A stretch of 64,000 nt of DNA from Luidia sarsii (GCA_949987565.1 OX465109.1:16709092-16773091); one strand, 5' to 3'. Shown: positions 1-12,115, numbered from the stretch's first letter. The notes: generated from the letters alone by a model not told the origin. Program-made: numbers and translations.

Positions 1-490
1 ATACTGTCCGTTCCTTGCCAAATACTGTCCGCCAAGCGACTGCCAAATACTGTCCGTTCCTTGCCAAATACTGTCCGCCAAGTGACTGCCAAATACTGTC
101 CGTTCCTTGCCAAATACTGTCCGCCAAGCGACTGCCAAATACTGTCCGTTCCTTGCCAAATACTGTCCGCCAAGTGACTGCCAAATAATGTCCGTTCCTT
201 GCCAAATACTGTCCCCCAAGTGACTGCCAAATAATGTCCGTTCCTTGCCAAATACTGTCCGCCAAGCGACTGCCAAATACTGTCCGTTCCTTGCCAAATA
301 CTGTCCGCCAAGTGACTGCCAAATAATGTCCGTTCCTTGCCAAATACTGTCCGCCAAGTGACTGCCAAATACTGTCCGTTCCTTGCCAAATACTGTCCGC
401 CAAGTGACTGCCAAATACTGTCCGTTCCTTGCCAAATACTGTCCGCCAAGTGACTGCCAAATACTGTCCGTTCCTTGCCAAATAGTGCCC
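1..490. repeat. 46-bp tandem array, left subterminal repeats of Ginger-like transposon
   Basis: About ten and a half copies of a 46-bp unit made of a 21-bp and a 25-bp half. Each half carries the words ATACTGTCC and TGCCAA. The array runs from the first base of the window, so its true start lies outside. The composite word TGCCAAATASTGTCC recurs in inverted orientation at 10,850–10,957, beyond the 5' end of the transposase gene. I therefore read the array as subterminal repeats of one transposon, possibly transposase binding sites, rather than an unrelated satellite. Confidence 0.85.
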
Positions 491-1624
491 ATTTCCGCAA
501 ACTTTTGTCCGCTACATTCATTCCAAATACGCATTCAAATACATGTACTGTCTGCCACATTCACTCAAAAAACATTCACAACGGAAACAGATTTTTTTCA
601 CAAAACAGTTACATTCATTTTTTTTAATAAGCATCTCAGGTTTAACTAGAGGTAGAACTTGAAATTAATACCTCTTTCAAGGTGTATGGTTGTATTTTTG
701 CCTGGGTTGGTTAGTTTGTTTTACATTACGAGGAGACTCGATCGTCCACACATTTACATGACTTTTGTCCATGGCACGAAAGAAAGAAGAACCTTTTGAA
801 TTGAGGTGGTAATCCGCAAACTAAAATGAGGGGAAAAGGGGCCGGGGGGGGGGGGGAATAAATTATTTTTTTATCAACCTGTGAAAATCAAAGGGATTCG
901 ATTGGATTTGTAAATAGCGCCCTCAAGGCTCAAGCGAAGTCCAACCACTTGTATAATACATTTACTGCATAGATTTTGAATGATAGCTGGTACATGGTCG
1001 ATAACGCAGTGTACTTTTTATGCAACAGCTGAACACATTCGCTGGTAAGAAAACCTGACGAATACAAAGTAATTATAGATCAAAATACCTCAAACAATCC
1101 TTATCATAAGAACCAGCTAACCGACATGTTTTGAAAATCCAAGCTCAATTGAGTGGAAATGCAGGAAGAAACGCGCTGTCAAACAGACAGACAGACAGAC
1201 AGGCAGACAGACACGGAATTAGCCACATTTTAGAAAGTGTCGACTACCAACTGAACTTGATATTTGAAACATCACTGAAATGCACGAACAAGATATGCCC
1301 TACTCAAGAGGTCAATCAGCAACTTATGTTCCCACTCAAATCACAGGAAATTACTATCATTTTAAGTTATAAACATCCACATGAATTGAATGGATAGTTT
1401 TTAATCTGAAAGTTAGTAATTTCTCATCCCATAAAAAATAATGCTCCGGAAAGTGGGATAGATTCTTAAGCTGATGGTGCCCTATAATCAAATTCATGAC
1501 TAACAAATACAAATATTGAACATACACACAATTCATCTAGACATGGTTAACTGAAGAAGGTTTGCAGTAAACACCATGCAAAATTCTCTTTGTGTGAGTA
1601 CTGTACAATGTGTATGTGTGTGGT
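491..1624. other. Noncoding 3' flank of Ginger-like gene
   Basis: No coding sequence recognised. It holds a decayed extension of the 46-bp array (to about 560), a poly-G run near 843–857 and a short GACA microsatellite near 1,186–1,212. Confidence 0.5.
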
Positions 1625-1627
1625 TCT

Positions 1628-1890
1628 GAAAAGAACAGGAGGAACTCAACGTTTTAAAGAGTGTGGTCTTTTCGTCTTCAGGAGACTGATTCATTCTAAC
1701 TGGGAGTGGGGCTGATGAAGTGTAGACAGGGATCCTGATGTGGAGATTAGCTCAGTGAACGGTAAAGGTGGGAACACTAAAGGCGGGAAAAAAGGATGCT
1801 GCACTGGATCTTGGTTGTTGGTATTCTGGGTGTGTGTTCTCTAAGGTGTGCAATTTTGAGTAAACACATGGGGGAGTGAACAATGTGCTG
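1628..1890 (-). repeat. Left inverted terminal repeat of Penelope-like element
   Basis: Reverse complement of 2,925–3,190 with scattered substitutions. Read on the minus strand it contains CTCCTGAAGACG followed later by AAAACGTTGAG, matching the order of a hammerhead CUGANGA box and a degraded GAAA box. Confidence 0.8.
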
Positions 1891-1949
1891 TGGGTTGAGA
1901 AGACTGGATGCCTATTTAAGCTGTTTGTGGCAACACCATTCACAATATC

Positions 1950-2885
1950 AAGAACTCGGACCAGTTCTGGCCGATCTGTTCATGGAGGAATTCAAGGAGC
2001 TTTGCCATTAATACAGCAGACCACAGTCCCGTCGGTCTGTGGATCGGTATGTGGCTTTGGTATTTGGATGATACTGTTGTCATCTGGCAGCACGGGCAGG
2101 AGAAGCTCCGCCTCTTCCTGGAACACCTCAGCTCAACAGGCTTCACAGCAGCATCCAATTCACAATGGAACAAGTCTAAAGAAATGGCAGCATTTCTTTT
2201 CTTGACATTGAGGTATCCAGAAAGGAGGACGGAACCCTTTCCAGGAATGTCAACCACAAACCAAAACACACAGAGATACCTACACAGCACTTCCTTCCAC
2301 CACTGACCCCAAGATCAAGTCCTCCATCAACTGCCGGACCCGCACCAGGAGGGCCTACAACATCTGCGACTGTGAGCACCTGCCCTAAGAACTTCACCAC
2401 ATCACAACAGTGCTGCAGTACTGCAACAATTACAAACCCAACCCGATCTCCATACAAGATCCCAGACCTCCTCCCCGGCCAAAGGGTCACCTATACCCAA
2501 AGCCAACCAGTTAGGGCCCCTAGTTCCGTCACTCTCCCCTACTTTGGTACCACTTCCCACCACATCCTAGGGATCCTCCTCAAACACTGTGTTTACAAGA
2601 TTCCCTGCCCATGTGGCAAAGTGTACCAGACTCAATGAACACTGAGCCCATGGCAGGAAAGAGGGAGTTTCACAAGTCTCCATTGTCAAACACTCCCAAA
2701 CACAAGACCACCAGATAAACTTGGACCAAGCCAAACTCATCACCAGCATTGAACACTGGTACCCCTGCTGCATCAGAGAAGCTATTGAAATCTTCAGGCA
2801 CAACACAGTCCCCTGAAACATTGGTGTCAACATCAGTGACATCTGGCGCCCCATCCTCACACCCCAGTCTCCTATACCCCAGGAC
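1950..2885 (+). pseudogene. Penelope-like reverse transcriptase/GIY-YIG endonuclease remnant
   Basis: Translation in shifting plus-strand frames shows the reverse transcriptase segment PVLADLFMEEFKEL near 1,955, then the catalytic YLDD in WYLDDTVVIWQHG near 2,060. It continues with the RYLHSTSFHH-type segment near 2,275. A GIY-YIG-like module follows, with YKIPCPCGKVY at about 2,590–2,630 (the CCHH-finger variant typical of Penelope-like elements) and EHWYPCCIREAIEIFRHN near 2,745. In-frame stops after several of these blocks and frame changes show it cannot make a full protein. The N-terminal half of the reverse transcriptase is missing. The family is clear; the clade (Neptune, Poseidon or other) is not. 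Confidence 0.85.
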
Positions 2886-2924
2886 ATCTAGGCCTCCAGT
2901 CTTTACCCACACTACCCAGTTATT

Positions 2925-3190
2925 CAATATTCACTCCCCCAGGTGTCCACTCCAAATGACACACCTGAGTGAGCACACACCCAGCATACCAAGACCCAAG
3001 ATCCAGTGCAGCATCCTTTGTTCCCACCTTCAGTGTTCCCGCCTTCACCCTTCACTGAGCTACTCTCCACACCAGGATCCCTGTCTACACTACATAAGCC
3101 CCACTCCCAGTTAGAATCCAGCAGTCTCCTGAAGAAGAAAAGAGTATACTGTTCAAAACGTCAAGTTCCTCCGATTCTTTTCAAAACCAC
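2925..3190 (+). repeat. Right inverted terminal repeat of Penelope-like element
   Basis: Inverted copy of 1,628–1,890. A third, shorter relative lies at 49,395–49,560 inside an intron of the second RING–NHL gene. Contains CTCCTGAAGA then AAAACGTC, a degraded hammerhead-like order. Confidence 0.8.
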
Positions 3191-3223
3191 ACATACAGTA
3201 CCGGTGCAGAACAAGAATCTGAA

Positions 3224-6200
3224 TTAGCATTTTAAGCAAAGGAACTGCACAGTACTGTCTGAGAAAACAGACAAGGGAATACTGTGACAAGTGTCGTGGT
3301 ACCATTCCTTGCATTGCTTGCACTGCACCATCCTGTCACCATCCCTCTCTGGCTGCCTGCAGAAACAGTAAACTTTCACCACTGATGTCTTCTTGACACC
3401 TCCACTGGCAGCACGCTTTGTCTGGGAAAATGGGAAAGAGGTAATATAGTTAGCCTGAATACAGTTTGTAAAATGCTGTCTCATATTGCTCTGGTCCCAG
3501 CGGATTGTGGCTGGGTCTTGACCAAGGCACAAAGCATGAGCATTTGCAATGGCAAACAACCCGCAATCACTGCCTCCAACCTGTTGCTGCACCTTCACAT
3601 GATCAACTTCAATGAATTCCTCCTTAGTAAACACAAGTGCTGCGATGGTCCTTTTCAGTTGAACAGGCAACGAAACTCCCATACTGTCGAATACTCTTAC
3701 CCTGTTCGGCTGACTGACTCCTACATTTGATAAAGTGACCCAATGAGAGTTATCAACATGAACTATTTGTACGAAGGGACCGTCACTAGAAGCCACATAA
3801 CCGCCAGCATTACCAGCATGAATAGTCAATGTGCTCTGGAAACCCTGTACGGAAGGAAATTGTTTTGAAAGACAAGATTGAGCAAAATCAATTGCTTTAT
3901 CATCCAACCAAGTCCCGTCAAGGATACTGCTGACACAAATGTCCATTGGTGGTCGCTTGATGCATTTTGCGGGCCCTGGCATCCGCTCATCTATGACAGG
4001 TCTCTTCTCTAAAAAAGAAGAAGAAGAGGAAAACTAAATGAAAATTATTCTTAAACAAATGTATGATTTCAGAGCCAATGTCATGAGAACAAATGTCCAC
4101 AATGGCAAAAAAAAAATTCTTCTTACCTATCTTCACAAATTCCACATCATCTTGCCCATCATCTAATGCACATTTAACAGGCCCTGAAAGACAAATATCA
4201 GTCTTGGGTCATAAATGAATAAAAAATGAAAGCAGCATTGTTTTACAAGACTATTTTATTGTCAATAATAAATTTGACAGTCTCCTCATTTTGACCTCTT
4301 ACCAATCTGATATCCATCCTGATCATCCGCCGAAGCTTCAGTTGGCAATTCCGCAGACTGACAACCTTCATGTAGACCAAAACACAAAGCATGTTAAGTG
4401 CAGTGAATTAAAACTCATGGATTATTCATCCTCACAGTGATTGGTCCAGTGAAGGTCCTGCTAGGATCGAAACGTCAAGCCCACTAAATTTTGAGATTTG
4501 CATTTTGGTATTTTTAGTCAGTAAGCAGTTTGCAACATTCTTGTATATCACTGATTGTATAAATGTTTGTTTTCTCACCGATTTCCATTTCCTCATAGTG
4601 TGCTTCAAATTGGTTGTCCTCGCCTCCTGGAGCTCCTAAAAGACAAAGCAATAATAAGACTGTAGAATACCATTCAATTTACACAAACACAGCTTAATTA
4701 ATGTAAATGCATGTATGTACAGTATATGGCTTACGGTGAAGATCAGCTTTTGGCAGGCTGGCCGAGGTGTTGTTGGATATGTAGGGCTTCAGATGAGAAT
4801 ACTGTACTTTAGCCTTCAACTCCACCTCCCCATCTGCTGACTTAAGTGTAACAACATTGTTGCCACTAATGTTGCTGATCCTGCATGGATAAAACGAGGT
4901 GTCAACAAAAAAATCCTCAGATTATTATGCATCACAATCAATCTACTTTCAGAGAAATTAATGTTAACAAAAGGTTTAGTGTATAACCTGTAAGGTCCAA
5001 TCCAATTGGGCTCCAACTTGCTCCCTTTTCGTCCAATCTTTCGGTAATTCCTTTTCAAAACCAGCATTCCTTCTTCAAGGTGAAACAACTTAACGTTCTT
5101 CCCCATTCTCTTGGCGTAGCTTTTTTTGTCCTTTTCCTGGGCCATGCTGATGTTGTGCTTCACCTATTTTAAAAACACACAGAATCATTTGTATGCTAAT
5201 GTCAAAAAGAATTGTCAAAATTTGTTTGTTAATTATTACTTGACAGTTTGAAACGCTGACTTACATGTTTGTGTACAGCTTCTGCTCTTTCACTAACTTT
5301 TTGAGCAAACTCCTGCACTGCCTCAAAGTCAGGAGCACTCGCATTAAATTCCTGTGGCAGGTCACTTTGCAGCTAAAATCATGAATAAAGTCCATAGAAA
5401 ATATAAGCAGTTACAGAGAATAATATCACACATCACCAAATGGATTGACTTGATCAAGATCAAAAATTGTAAGTCTGTTGCTAATTACCTGCTTACCAAA
5501 CAAAGGTCAAATGTAAACTTGTGGTTAATGGCCTTACAATTTAACTTCATTGATCAGCCATGGCACAGGTTCTAAGTTTTATACGAAAGTACACATAAAT
5601 TGCATAAACCTTCAAGTCTTTTTTTTATAAACCATTAACATTCCCAAGCTGTGAACACCAGTTGGTGAGCACTTCAATCTGCCTATCCATTCAATTTATG
5701 ACTTGTCTGTAGAGGCCACTGAAAATCTGGATTTTGTGTCTACACACTGTCCAGCTGCATGGATTCAACATTCAGGAAAGGACAAACTAATCCTATGCAT
5801 TCACTCAGTCTCCTCAAGCATGCACTAATTATCAATTTGATTAGCTGTTTATTCATCTCACTCATCCCCAATACTTGAAGCTTGTAGTCTTTATGCTTTT
5901 GTAAAGCTTTTCACCCCCCCCCCATCCTTATAACCCCAAGAGCCCATTTAGGTCTTTGTTTGCCTGACAGTGAGTGGCTTTCTTTCATTTAAAGGGAGAG
6001 CCACTTGATTGTTATTAAGTTTGCATTTGGCAATCCTTCAGGATGCTACCATGTTAATTCATGTTCTGTTTGGTTTTGTCACTTTGATGTTTGTACTAAC
6101 TCTGAGAAAAAAAAATGAAATGAAATGAAATGAAATAATCTCTCCAAAAAAATTGTCATGGCATGGGTGAACTCACCCCAGAGTTTTAGCAATCACCGGG

Positions 6201-9200
6201 GTGATGCTGGGTCATGCAGGGGTGAACATTTCTAGTGGGAACCCGACAACGGTTTCACCCCTGCTTTGCCCTGGGGCCATCCCTGAGATTTTGTCTTGTG
6301 GGAAAAGGCCTCATTGTTGTTATTTAGCCTCTACTGAAGGTCTTGTGAGAAAAAAGGCTATTTACCACAGGTTTTCTGTTTAAATTTGAATAAACACTCC
6401 CAGTGTAAAAAGTCACCTTGTGCTGCAATAGAATCAAGTTGGCATGTAAAGGATCACTTACCTCACATGGCAATCTGGCCTCTCTGTTGTACATCAGATA
6501 GAATGGAGTGAAGTTCGTGGAGGCATGAACAGAGGTCCGGTATGCAAAAAGAACTGGTTCTGTGAAACAAAATTTAGAATTCATGTATTGCAATCAAGAC
6601 TTCCACATACTGAGCATTAGAAAATACTACACACTCAAAGTCAAACTGCTAAAACTGTAGTAAGCCCCAAGATCAACCAAAGAACAACTACCTAGGTATT
6701 CCTCCCAGTCATCCTGCTTCTCATTGACCAGCTTTGCAATGGATGTCTTCAGTGTCTGGTTCATGCGCTCATCTAAGCCATTGGCCTGTGGATGATACGC
6801 AGATGTCACCCTGTGGCGAATCCCCCAGGTCTTGTACAGTTCTTCAGAAACCTACATGTAGTACATATGTATGATGAAAAGTTAATAATGAAATTTTTAA
6901 TGAATAACAACCATGAGACCACAGCTCGAAATTGACACTTACCCACATACCGGCAGTAATTGATTTGTTTCCCTCGGTAAGTGATTTTTAGAAGTGCGCA
7001 GGTAAGTGACTTAGAATTAATGACTTATTTTACCACATTAAACAGGGATCTCCCCAAAACTTTCATATTGGGGCCGATCGATAGGGGAAAAAAGCCGATA
7101 CCTCAAAGAAAAGTTACAACGCAATACCCCAAAAATGGCACTGAACTCGTTCACCACGTACATTGCACACTCCTGATGCTATGGTGCAGTGGTATGTTCT
7201 ATTCGCTGGTAAACATTTAATTTGCTCCATGTGTTCAGGCGTATCTGATAGCCGGGTACCATTCAGGAAGGATCGACAAGGCAGGCTGCTTAACCATTCC
7301 AACCAAAATGACCCTTAATTCTTCTAACCAAATAAATAAACCAAAATAACCAAAACCAAACAACCAAAATAATGTTATCTAACCAAATAACAAACAGATC
7401 TTTATAATTATGATGTAGGTGGGGTTTTCCCCGGATGTAGTATTTCCTTTTGTGCAATATCATGTCTCAATGGCCTTAATCACTAATACTGTGGACCGAC
7501 ATTATTTGTTCTTTTGGGTGCTGCTCCTAATTTTAATTTTGGTACGAAAAGGAAGATCTCTACAAGAAATTATTTTAAATTTGCTGATTGATCGCTCATT
7601 TTAGTACTTGTAATTACTTCACCGTGGGGTTACTGTTTGTTACCCCCCCTTGCACATTTCATACTATTCATCATTTTTTCGTAATGCTTTAGTACATAAC
7701 ATGCACTGAAGTGTATTATGTTTAATCATAACTAAATTCAAATTTAAACATTTTTGCATTTGGTGCTACTAAAAAGAATTTGATTCCAAGAAAGAAAATC
7801 CAAATGGCCTTGCTATCCTGGCAACAAATTAATTCATATGTAATTAATGAATAAAATTTTTTTGAAAATAATTAATAAGTGCAATAAAAAGAAACAAGTT
7901 GAAAATGGGCAAGTGACTTTACAAATTGGGTGAGTAGAAATCCATGGATGGGTAAGTGGATGGTGGGTAAGAGAACAACAAATTGAATTTGAGGCATGCA
8001 TGAGACATTCTCATGTTATGTATTAATACTTATAAAATAACTTTGTAAAAGACTGACCACAGCAGTGGTTTGTGAAAAGCAACATGCATTAACTGCCCAA
8101 GTGCATGGTAGGCATGCCTTATTGGTTTGCTCAAAAGAGTCATGCACAGCAAAAGTGTTCATCTCACCCGATTGCAGAATTCTCTACCTTGATCTGAGAG
8201 GCAATCCTTTGGTGCCCCATGCCTGTAATATCAACCAACCTCTGACAACTATAAATATAGTTCAAACAAAGAACAACTGAAGCAGTCATCCATTAAAGAG
8301 AGAAAGGCGCACATACCTGTAAAACAAGCTTGCTAGGCACTTGGCAACACTCTCCGCATCCTTGTGGGGAATTGGAAGGGCCTCAGGCCACTTTGAGAAG
8401 TAGTCCGTCAGAGTCAGGACATAGCGATTGCCTGCCTTGGACTCTCGCATTGGTCCAATCAGGTCAATCCCGACCATGACCCATGGACCAACCACTGGAA
8501 TGGGTTGCAGCTCAGGAGCAGCAGTCTTAATCTTCTCCATGCCTTGGCACTTCACACATTGGTGAATCTATATAGAAAAACATACAGAAGAAAATGGCTT
8601 ATATTAATTTTAGCAACACATTCTGGTTAATTTGTAAATTGTAATGCCTGGGTCCATTCATATGGTTCATCTGTTATTGTTTGTGGATTGGATAATAAAT
8701 GCAAAGCAGCCTGAAATATTGTACTGCCAAAATCCTTTCTTGCTTTCTTTATTACACATACCTGTAAACACTACTTAGTGCCTAATGGCCATCATTTACT
8801 TCATAGGGCTGATATTTGTGCTTCAGGAAGTGCTTTCACTTTAGTTCTTTTAGTGAAGCTACACTAAGTGTATTTTTCAGCATTACAAAAAGTTACTTAG
8901 GCTAGTGGCAATGACATCAGAAACCCTGATTAGAGTTTGACACTATGCAAAGAAACAGCAAATACTAGGCAAATTAGATCAATTTTAAGTTTACTTACCC
9001 ATTCATTAACATCCGCCACCATCCTCCGCCAGTAGAACCGTGCCTCAATCTTCATCAGAGTCTTCTTCTGCCCAAAGTGACCTCCAAAGGCCGAATCATG
9101 GCACTCTCGGAAGATCTCTCGGCGTCGTCCTTCATCAAAGATTACTGCACGTCTCTCATCTCCTTTCCCGATGTAGTATAGGTCATTTCCTATCAAATCA

Positions 9201-10033
9201 TTCAAATGCAATAGAATATAATGTTTAATTGACGTTCTTCAAAACCTGAATTATGCCCAAAGTCATGAAAGTGTGGCGTGTATGTGTGTGCCCCGTATGT
9301 ATGAATAGTGAAGTGCATGTTCTGTACACAGTGCCTTCTGTCACTGCTGACCAAAATCATGATTTTAGGGAAAATTGTAAGTCCAACTTCTTTGGCAAGA
9401 AGTTGTGCCAGTCTGGTTTCTCTACATAATAATAGTTGGTCGATAAAATTGTGGATTTAGGGGTTTTCAACTTTTTACAGTGTGGGTATTAAACCCAAAT
9501 CTTTCAAATTTTTAAATTCTTGCGTCAGAGTTTTATTTCACTTCTACATGTGAGCTATTTTAGCCTACATGTACCTGGCATGTTGTGAGCTCTGTACACT
9601 AATTCACCAATGTGAGTCCTGTGTTGACCAACGTGTTTAGATTATACAACTAACAAAATACAAGCTGTTGTTTCAATGTTTGATGTACATTTCAAAGTGA
9701 AATCTTAAGATTCAAATTGTGCAGTGGGTGCGATATAACTTTTGCAGGGCAGTGTACATGTTGTATGGGGCGGCATCGTACTGCCTAGTACAGGTTAAGA
9801 TCTGTTCTGTGAATAAAGCAGAGGCAAGCAGCCTTGTTATATGTACCTTCTACTCTGAAATTTCTTGCAAATCTTCGCACACTTCTCTGCTGATTCTTAC
9901 TCAGTTCAGCAGGAAAGCTGCCCCCTGAAAGAAAAAGAAAAACATGCTCCAAAGCACTGTTCCTGTTAGTGTTACTAACAGTAACAGTAATGCTGTTAGA
10001 TTTGCTTGGTTCATCGGAAGGTTCATCTGCCAT
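3224..10033 (-). CDS. Ginger-type transposase: integrase, Ulp1-like protease and PHD finger, 13 exons
   Basis: Exons placed by GT–AG signals and phase: 10033–9847, 9189–8999, 8567–8317, 8222–8168, 6852–6692, 6559–6462, 5372–5265, 5163–4988, 4880–4735, 4635–4579, 4365–4303, 4183–4127, 4008–3224; about 777 residues. Domain order: integrase HHCC zinc finger (ECH…GGH…CVKC); DDE core with Asp in VGIDLIGP, Asp in LSDQGREF and Glu in GLDERMNQT; GPY module (WIGPYR); acidic linker spread over small exons; Ulp1/C48-like protease with His in NSHWVTL, Asp in VFDSMG and Cys in GGSDCGLF; C-terminal C4HC3 PHD finger. As I recall, Ginger1 transposases include forms with such protease and PHD additions. Exon 5 has one extra base in an A-run (minus strand, 6840–6842). 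This is either a frameshift or bypassed by the acceptor four codons downstream. The first exon is uncertain: a strong polypyrimidine–CAG just before GGSFPAEL could be the real acceptor. Confidence 0.8.
4445..4562 (+). repeat. Penelope-derived terminal fragment in a Ginger intron
   Basis: Contains GGTCCTGCTAGGATCGAAAC followed by GTCAAGCCCAC and the shared downstream words GTCAGTAAGCAGTTTGCAAC. It lies between exons 10 and 11. It is one half of the palindromic unit found at 13,655, 21,955, 23,575, 28,600 and 35,045. Confidence 0.7.
6116..6140. repeat. AAATG microsatellite
   Basis: Five-base units in the intron between exons 6 and 7 of the Ginger-like gene. Confidence 0.8.
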
Positions 10034-10194
10034 GTCAAACAACACAAGTTCAAATTCAATGCGAACTGTTACACTAACTTACACTTGTGTTACAGCAATA
10101 CTCTTTCAGTCTTTGGATAGTCACGGTGTACTCTCACAACTGATGGGATCAAGGACTATATAGTAATTTAGTATATAGGTCAGTGAATCAATGA

Positions 10195-10525
10195 ACAGTA
10201 CTCAATACACTAGTCTACTATACTACTCTAGTACTAGTACTAGTGTAGCCTAGTACTACTACTACTTGTACTAGTAGTACTAGTACTTAGTAGTACTAGT
10301 ACTACTAGTACTAATAGTTTTTTTAGTACTATGTACACTGTACTAGTAGTAGTACTACTACTAGTACAGTAGTACTAGTAGTAGTAGTACTAGTACTTAG
10401 TACTGTAGTAGTACTAGTACTATACTGTTACACTACTGTCTAGTACTACTATAGTACTACTACTACTACTAGTACTAGTACTAGTAGTAGTACTAGTAGT
10501 ACTACTACCACTAGTATTACTAGTA
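10195..10525. repeat. TAGTAC low-complexity self-complementary tract
   Basis: About 330 bases built almost only from TAGTAC, CTAGTA and TACTAC words in both orientations. CTAG and GTAC are palindromes, so the tract can fold on itself in many registers. It lies upstream of the Ginger-like gene's first exon. Confidence 0.85.
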
Positions 10526-10849
10526 AACAACAGAAAACGGTAATGTTACAATTTGTAGTTGGTACTGACTCAGTGTAGTTTACGACGAGGCAAGAGTACG
10601 ACAGCGCGGTGACAAAAATGTGAACTAAGTAATGCCAACAATATGACGTAAACTACATTAAAAAAAACGACAGAAAGAGTCCAAATACAGTGTAGTCAAT
10701 GAAAGGCAATATATGCAAAATCAGGTTAATTGACAATGAAAAGAAAAATCAAAGGCAATTATCATTCCAAAACTGGCAAAAGAACTTATCGTCACGACGG
10801 GATGACAGCTTGACAGCTAACGCTAACGCATGGCATGCACGCACGGCGC

Positions 10850-10964
10850 GGACACTATTTGGCAAGCTTCCGGGATTGCAAGTTGCCATCTACGCTTCAA
10901 CCAATCAGCGATCAGTATGCTAATGAGGGGACAGTATTTGGCAGGGACACTATTTGGCATGACA
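10850..10964. repeat. Right subterminal repeats of Ginger-like transposon
   Basis: Three minus-strand copies of TGCCAAATASTGTCC, at about 10,850–10,865, 10,928–10,942 and 10,943–10,957, the last two back to back. They are inverted relative to the array at 1–490. The minus strand at 10,964 begins TGTCATGCC, a plausible terminus. Confidence 0.7.
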
Positions 10965-11582
10965 CCGGCATGCCGCGCGGTGTGCGTGCGAATGGCCAGG
11001 ATCTCTGTCCGGAGCCGTACCGGAGAGAAATATCAGAGACAAGGCTAATTTCTCAGCGTTCAAAGACACTAGGAGTAGGAGTTTCTTCGCTGTTATACCT
11101 TTTTCCCATACAGAACATTTGTGAGTCTGAGGTAGCAACTGACAAATGTGGCTTTCAATGGATGAGAAATCAAGGTTTTAAAAACAAAAAGAAGAACGTG
11201 AACTGTCAGGGAATTTTTTCAAAAGTTGATTGTAGAGAAAAGAAACATTTTCGCTGGACCCAAATAATTGTATTCTTTTTTCAGATTTTGAATTTTTGAT
11301 CAATTTTTCAGTCAGTACACAGGAATGGTACAGCAAACACAGTCGATCGGCAAGGGTAGTTCTTCTGGTTTTCAGATTTCGACCAGAGTCGGTCGTTCCC
11401 CAGAGAGAAAAGAAAAGGAAAAGCCCCACGCTCCGTGACAACAGACGTAGATTTCTAGTTGTATCCCCCCCCCCCCGATTTTGAATTAATGAAATTTTGA
11501 TTCTTAAACAGTAGGTGAATAAATTTAATATAATTGTTTGTCCAAACTTTGGATGAGGGTATTACTATCAGACTAAAATCTT

Positions 11583-11660
11583 GCCAAATCAATCAATCCA
11601 ATCAATCAATCAACCAATCAATTAAATAATTAATCAATCAATCAATCAATCAATCAATGT
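11583..11660. repeat. AATC microsatellite
   Basis: Imperfect AATC/AATT tetranucleotide run, cleanest at about 11,634–11,658. Confidence 0.85.
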
Positions 11661-11754
11661 ATTCATCCAGTGTCGAGTTTCCACTCAGGTTTTTTTTTCT
11701 CAGAACCACACCCCTTCCTAAATAACCCTAAATCCTTAATAACCCTAACCTTCC

Positions 11755-12115
11755 CAAATCCTGAAGAATTTTGCAGGATTGAGGGCACATGAGAGTTAAC
11801 ACACTATAGGAATGTGCAGGATTGAGGGCATAAGGCGATTTTGTCAGTAGGAAAATGCAGGATGCTGGTAACAATTCGGACGTCGTTGTGGCTTTTGTCA
11901 AGAGATTATCCGTTCGAAAAAGGGCCAATTGTTCTAAGCTGAAAAAAGTTTTTGTTTAGAATGTGGACTAAAACTCCATAAGCTCTGTGCAGGATTTGGC
12001 AGGATTCAAGCAACGGTCCACAGTAGCCAGTACTGCAGGATTTGGCAGGATTCAGGTCACATGGAGCTTTGAACAAGGTAGGATAGCAGGATTTTGCAGG
12101 ATTCAGGTTATAACC
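11755..12115 (+). repeat. Spaced GCAGGATT / GGCAGGATTCAGG repeats
   Basis: The word GCAGGATT, often as a doublet such as GCAGGATTTGGCAGGATTC, recurs about ten times at irregular spacing (for example near 11,776, 11,818, 11,990, 12,032, 12,090). Origin unknown. Confidence 0.55.

Larger units (their letters stand above)
1625..3195 (+). mobile_element. Penelope-like retroelement with inverted terminal repeats
   Basis: A decayed reverse transcriptase/GIY-YIG coding region (1,950–2,885) is flanked by two copies of one sequence in opposite orientation: about 1,628–1,890 and 2,925–3,190. The arms match base for base over long stretches, for example the segments around CCCCACTCCCAGTTAGAAT and its complement. 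Penelope-like elements are known to carry terminal repeats in direct or inverted arrangement and to lack true LTRs. The element sits in the 3' flank of the Ginger-like gene. Confidence 0.8.
1..10964 (-). mobile_element. Ginger-like cut-and-paste DNA transposon, left end outside window
   Basis: The element is inferred from a multi-exon integrase-type transposase gene (3,224–10,033, minus) lying between inverted copies of the same 15-bp word: many copies at 1–490 and three at 10,850–10,957. The right end is placed tentatively at 10,964, where the minus strand begins TGTCATGCC; Ginger termini are known to begin TGT. The left terminus is not visible, so no target duplication can be checked. A Penelope-like element is nested at 1,625–3,195. 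The alternative is a domesticated integrase gene with nearby satellites, but the inverted shared motif argues for a transposon. Confidence 0.65.

Noticed and set aside
1..490. Regular repeats resembling a CRISPR array
   Set aside because: The units are contiguous without unique spacers, and the DNA is eukaryotic; it is a tandem array tied to the Ginger-like ends.
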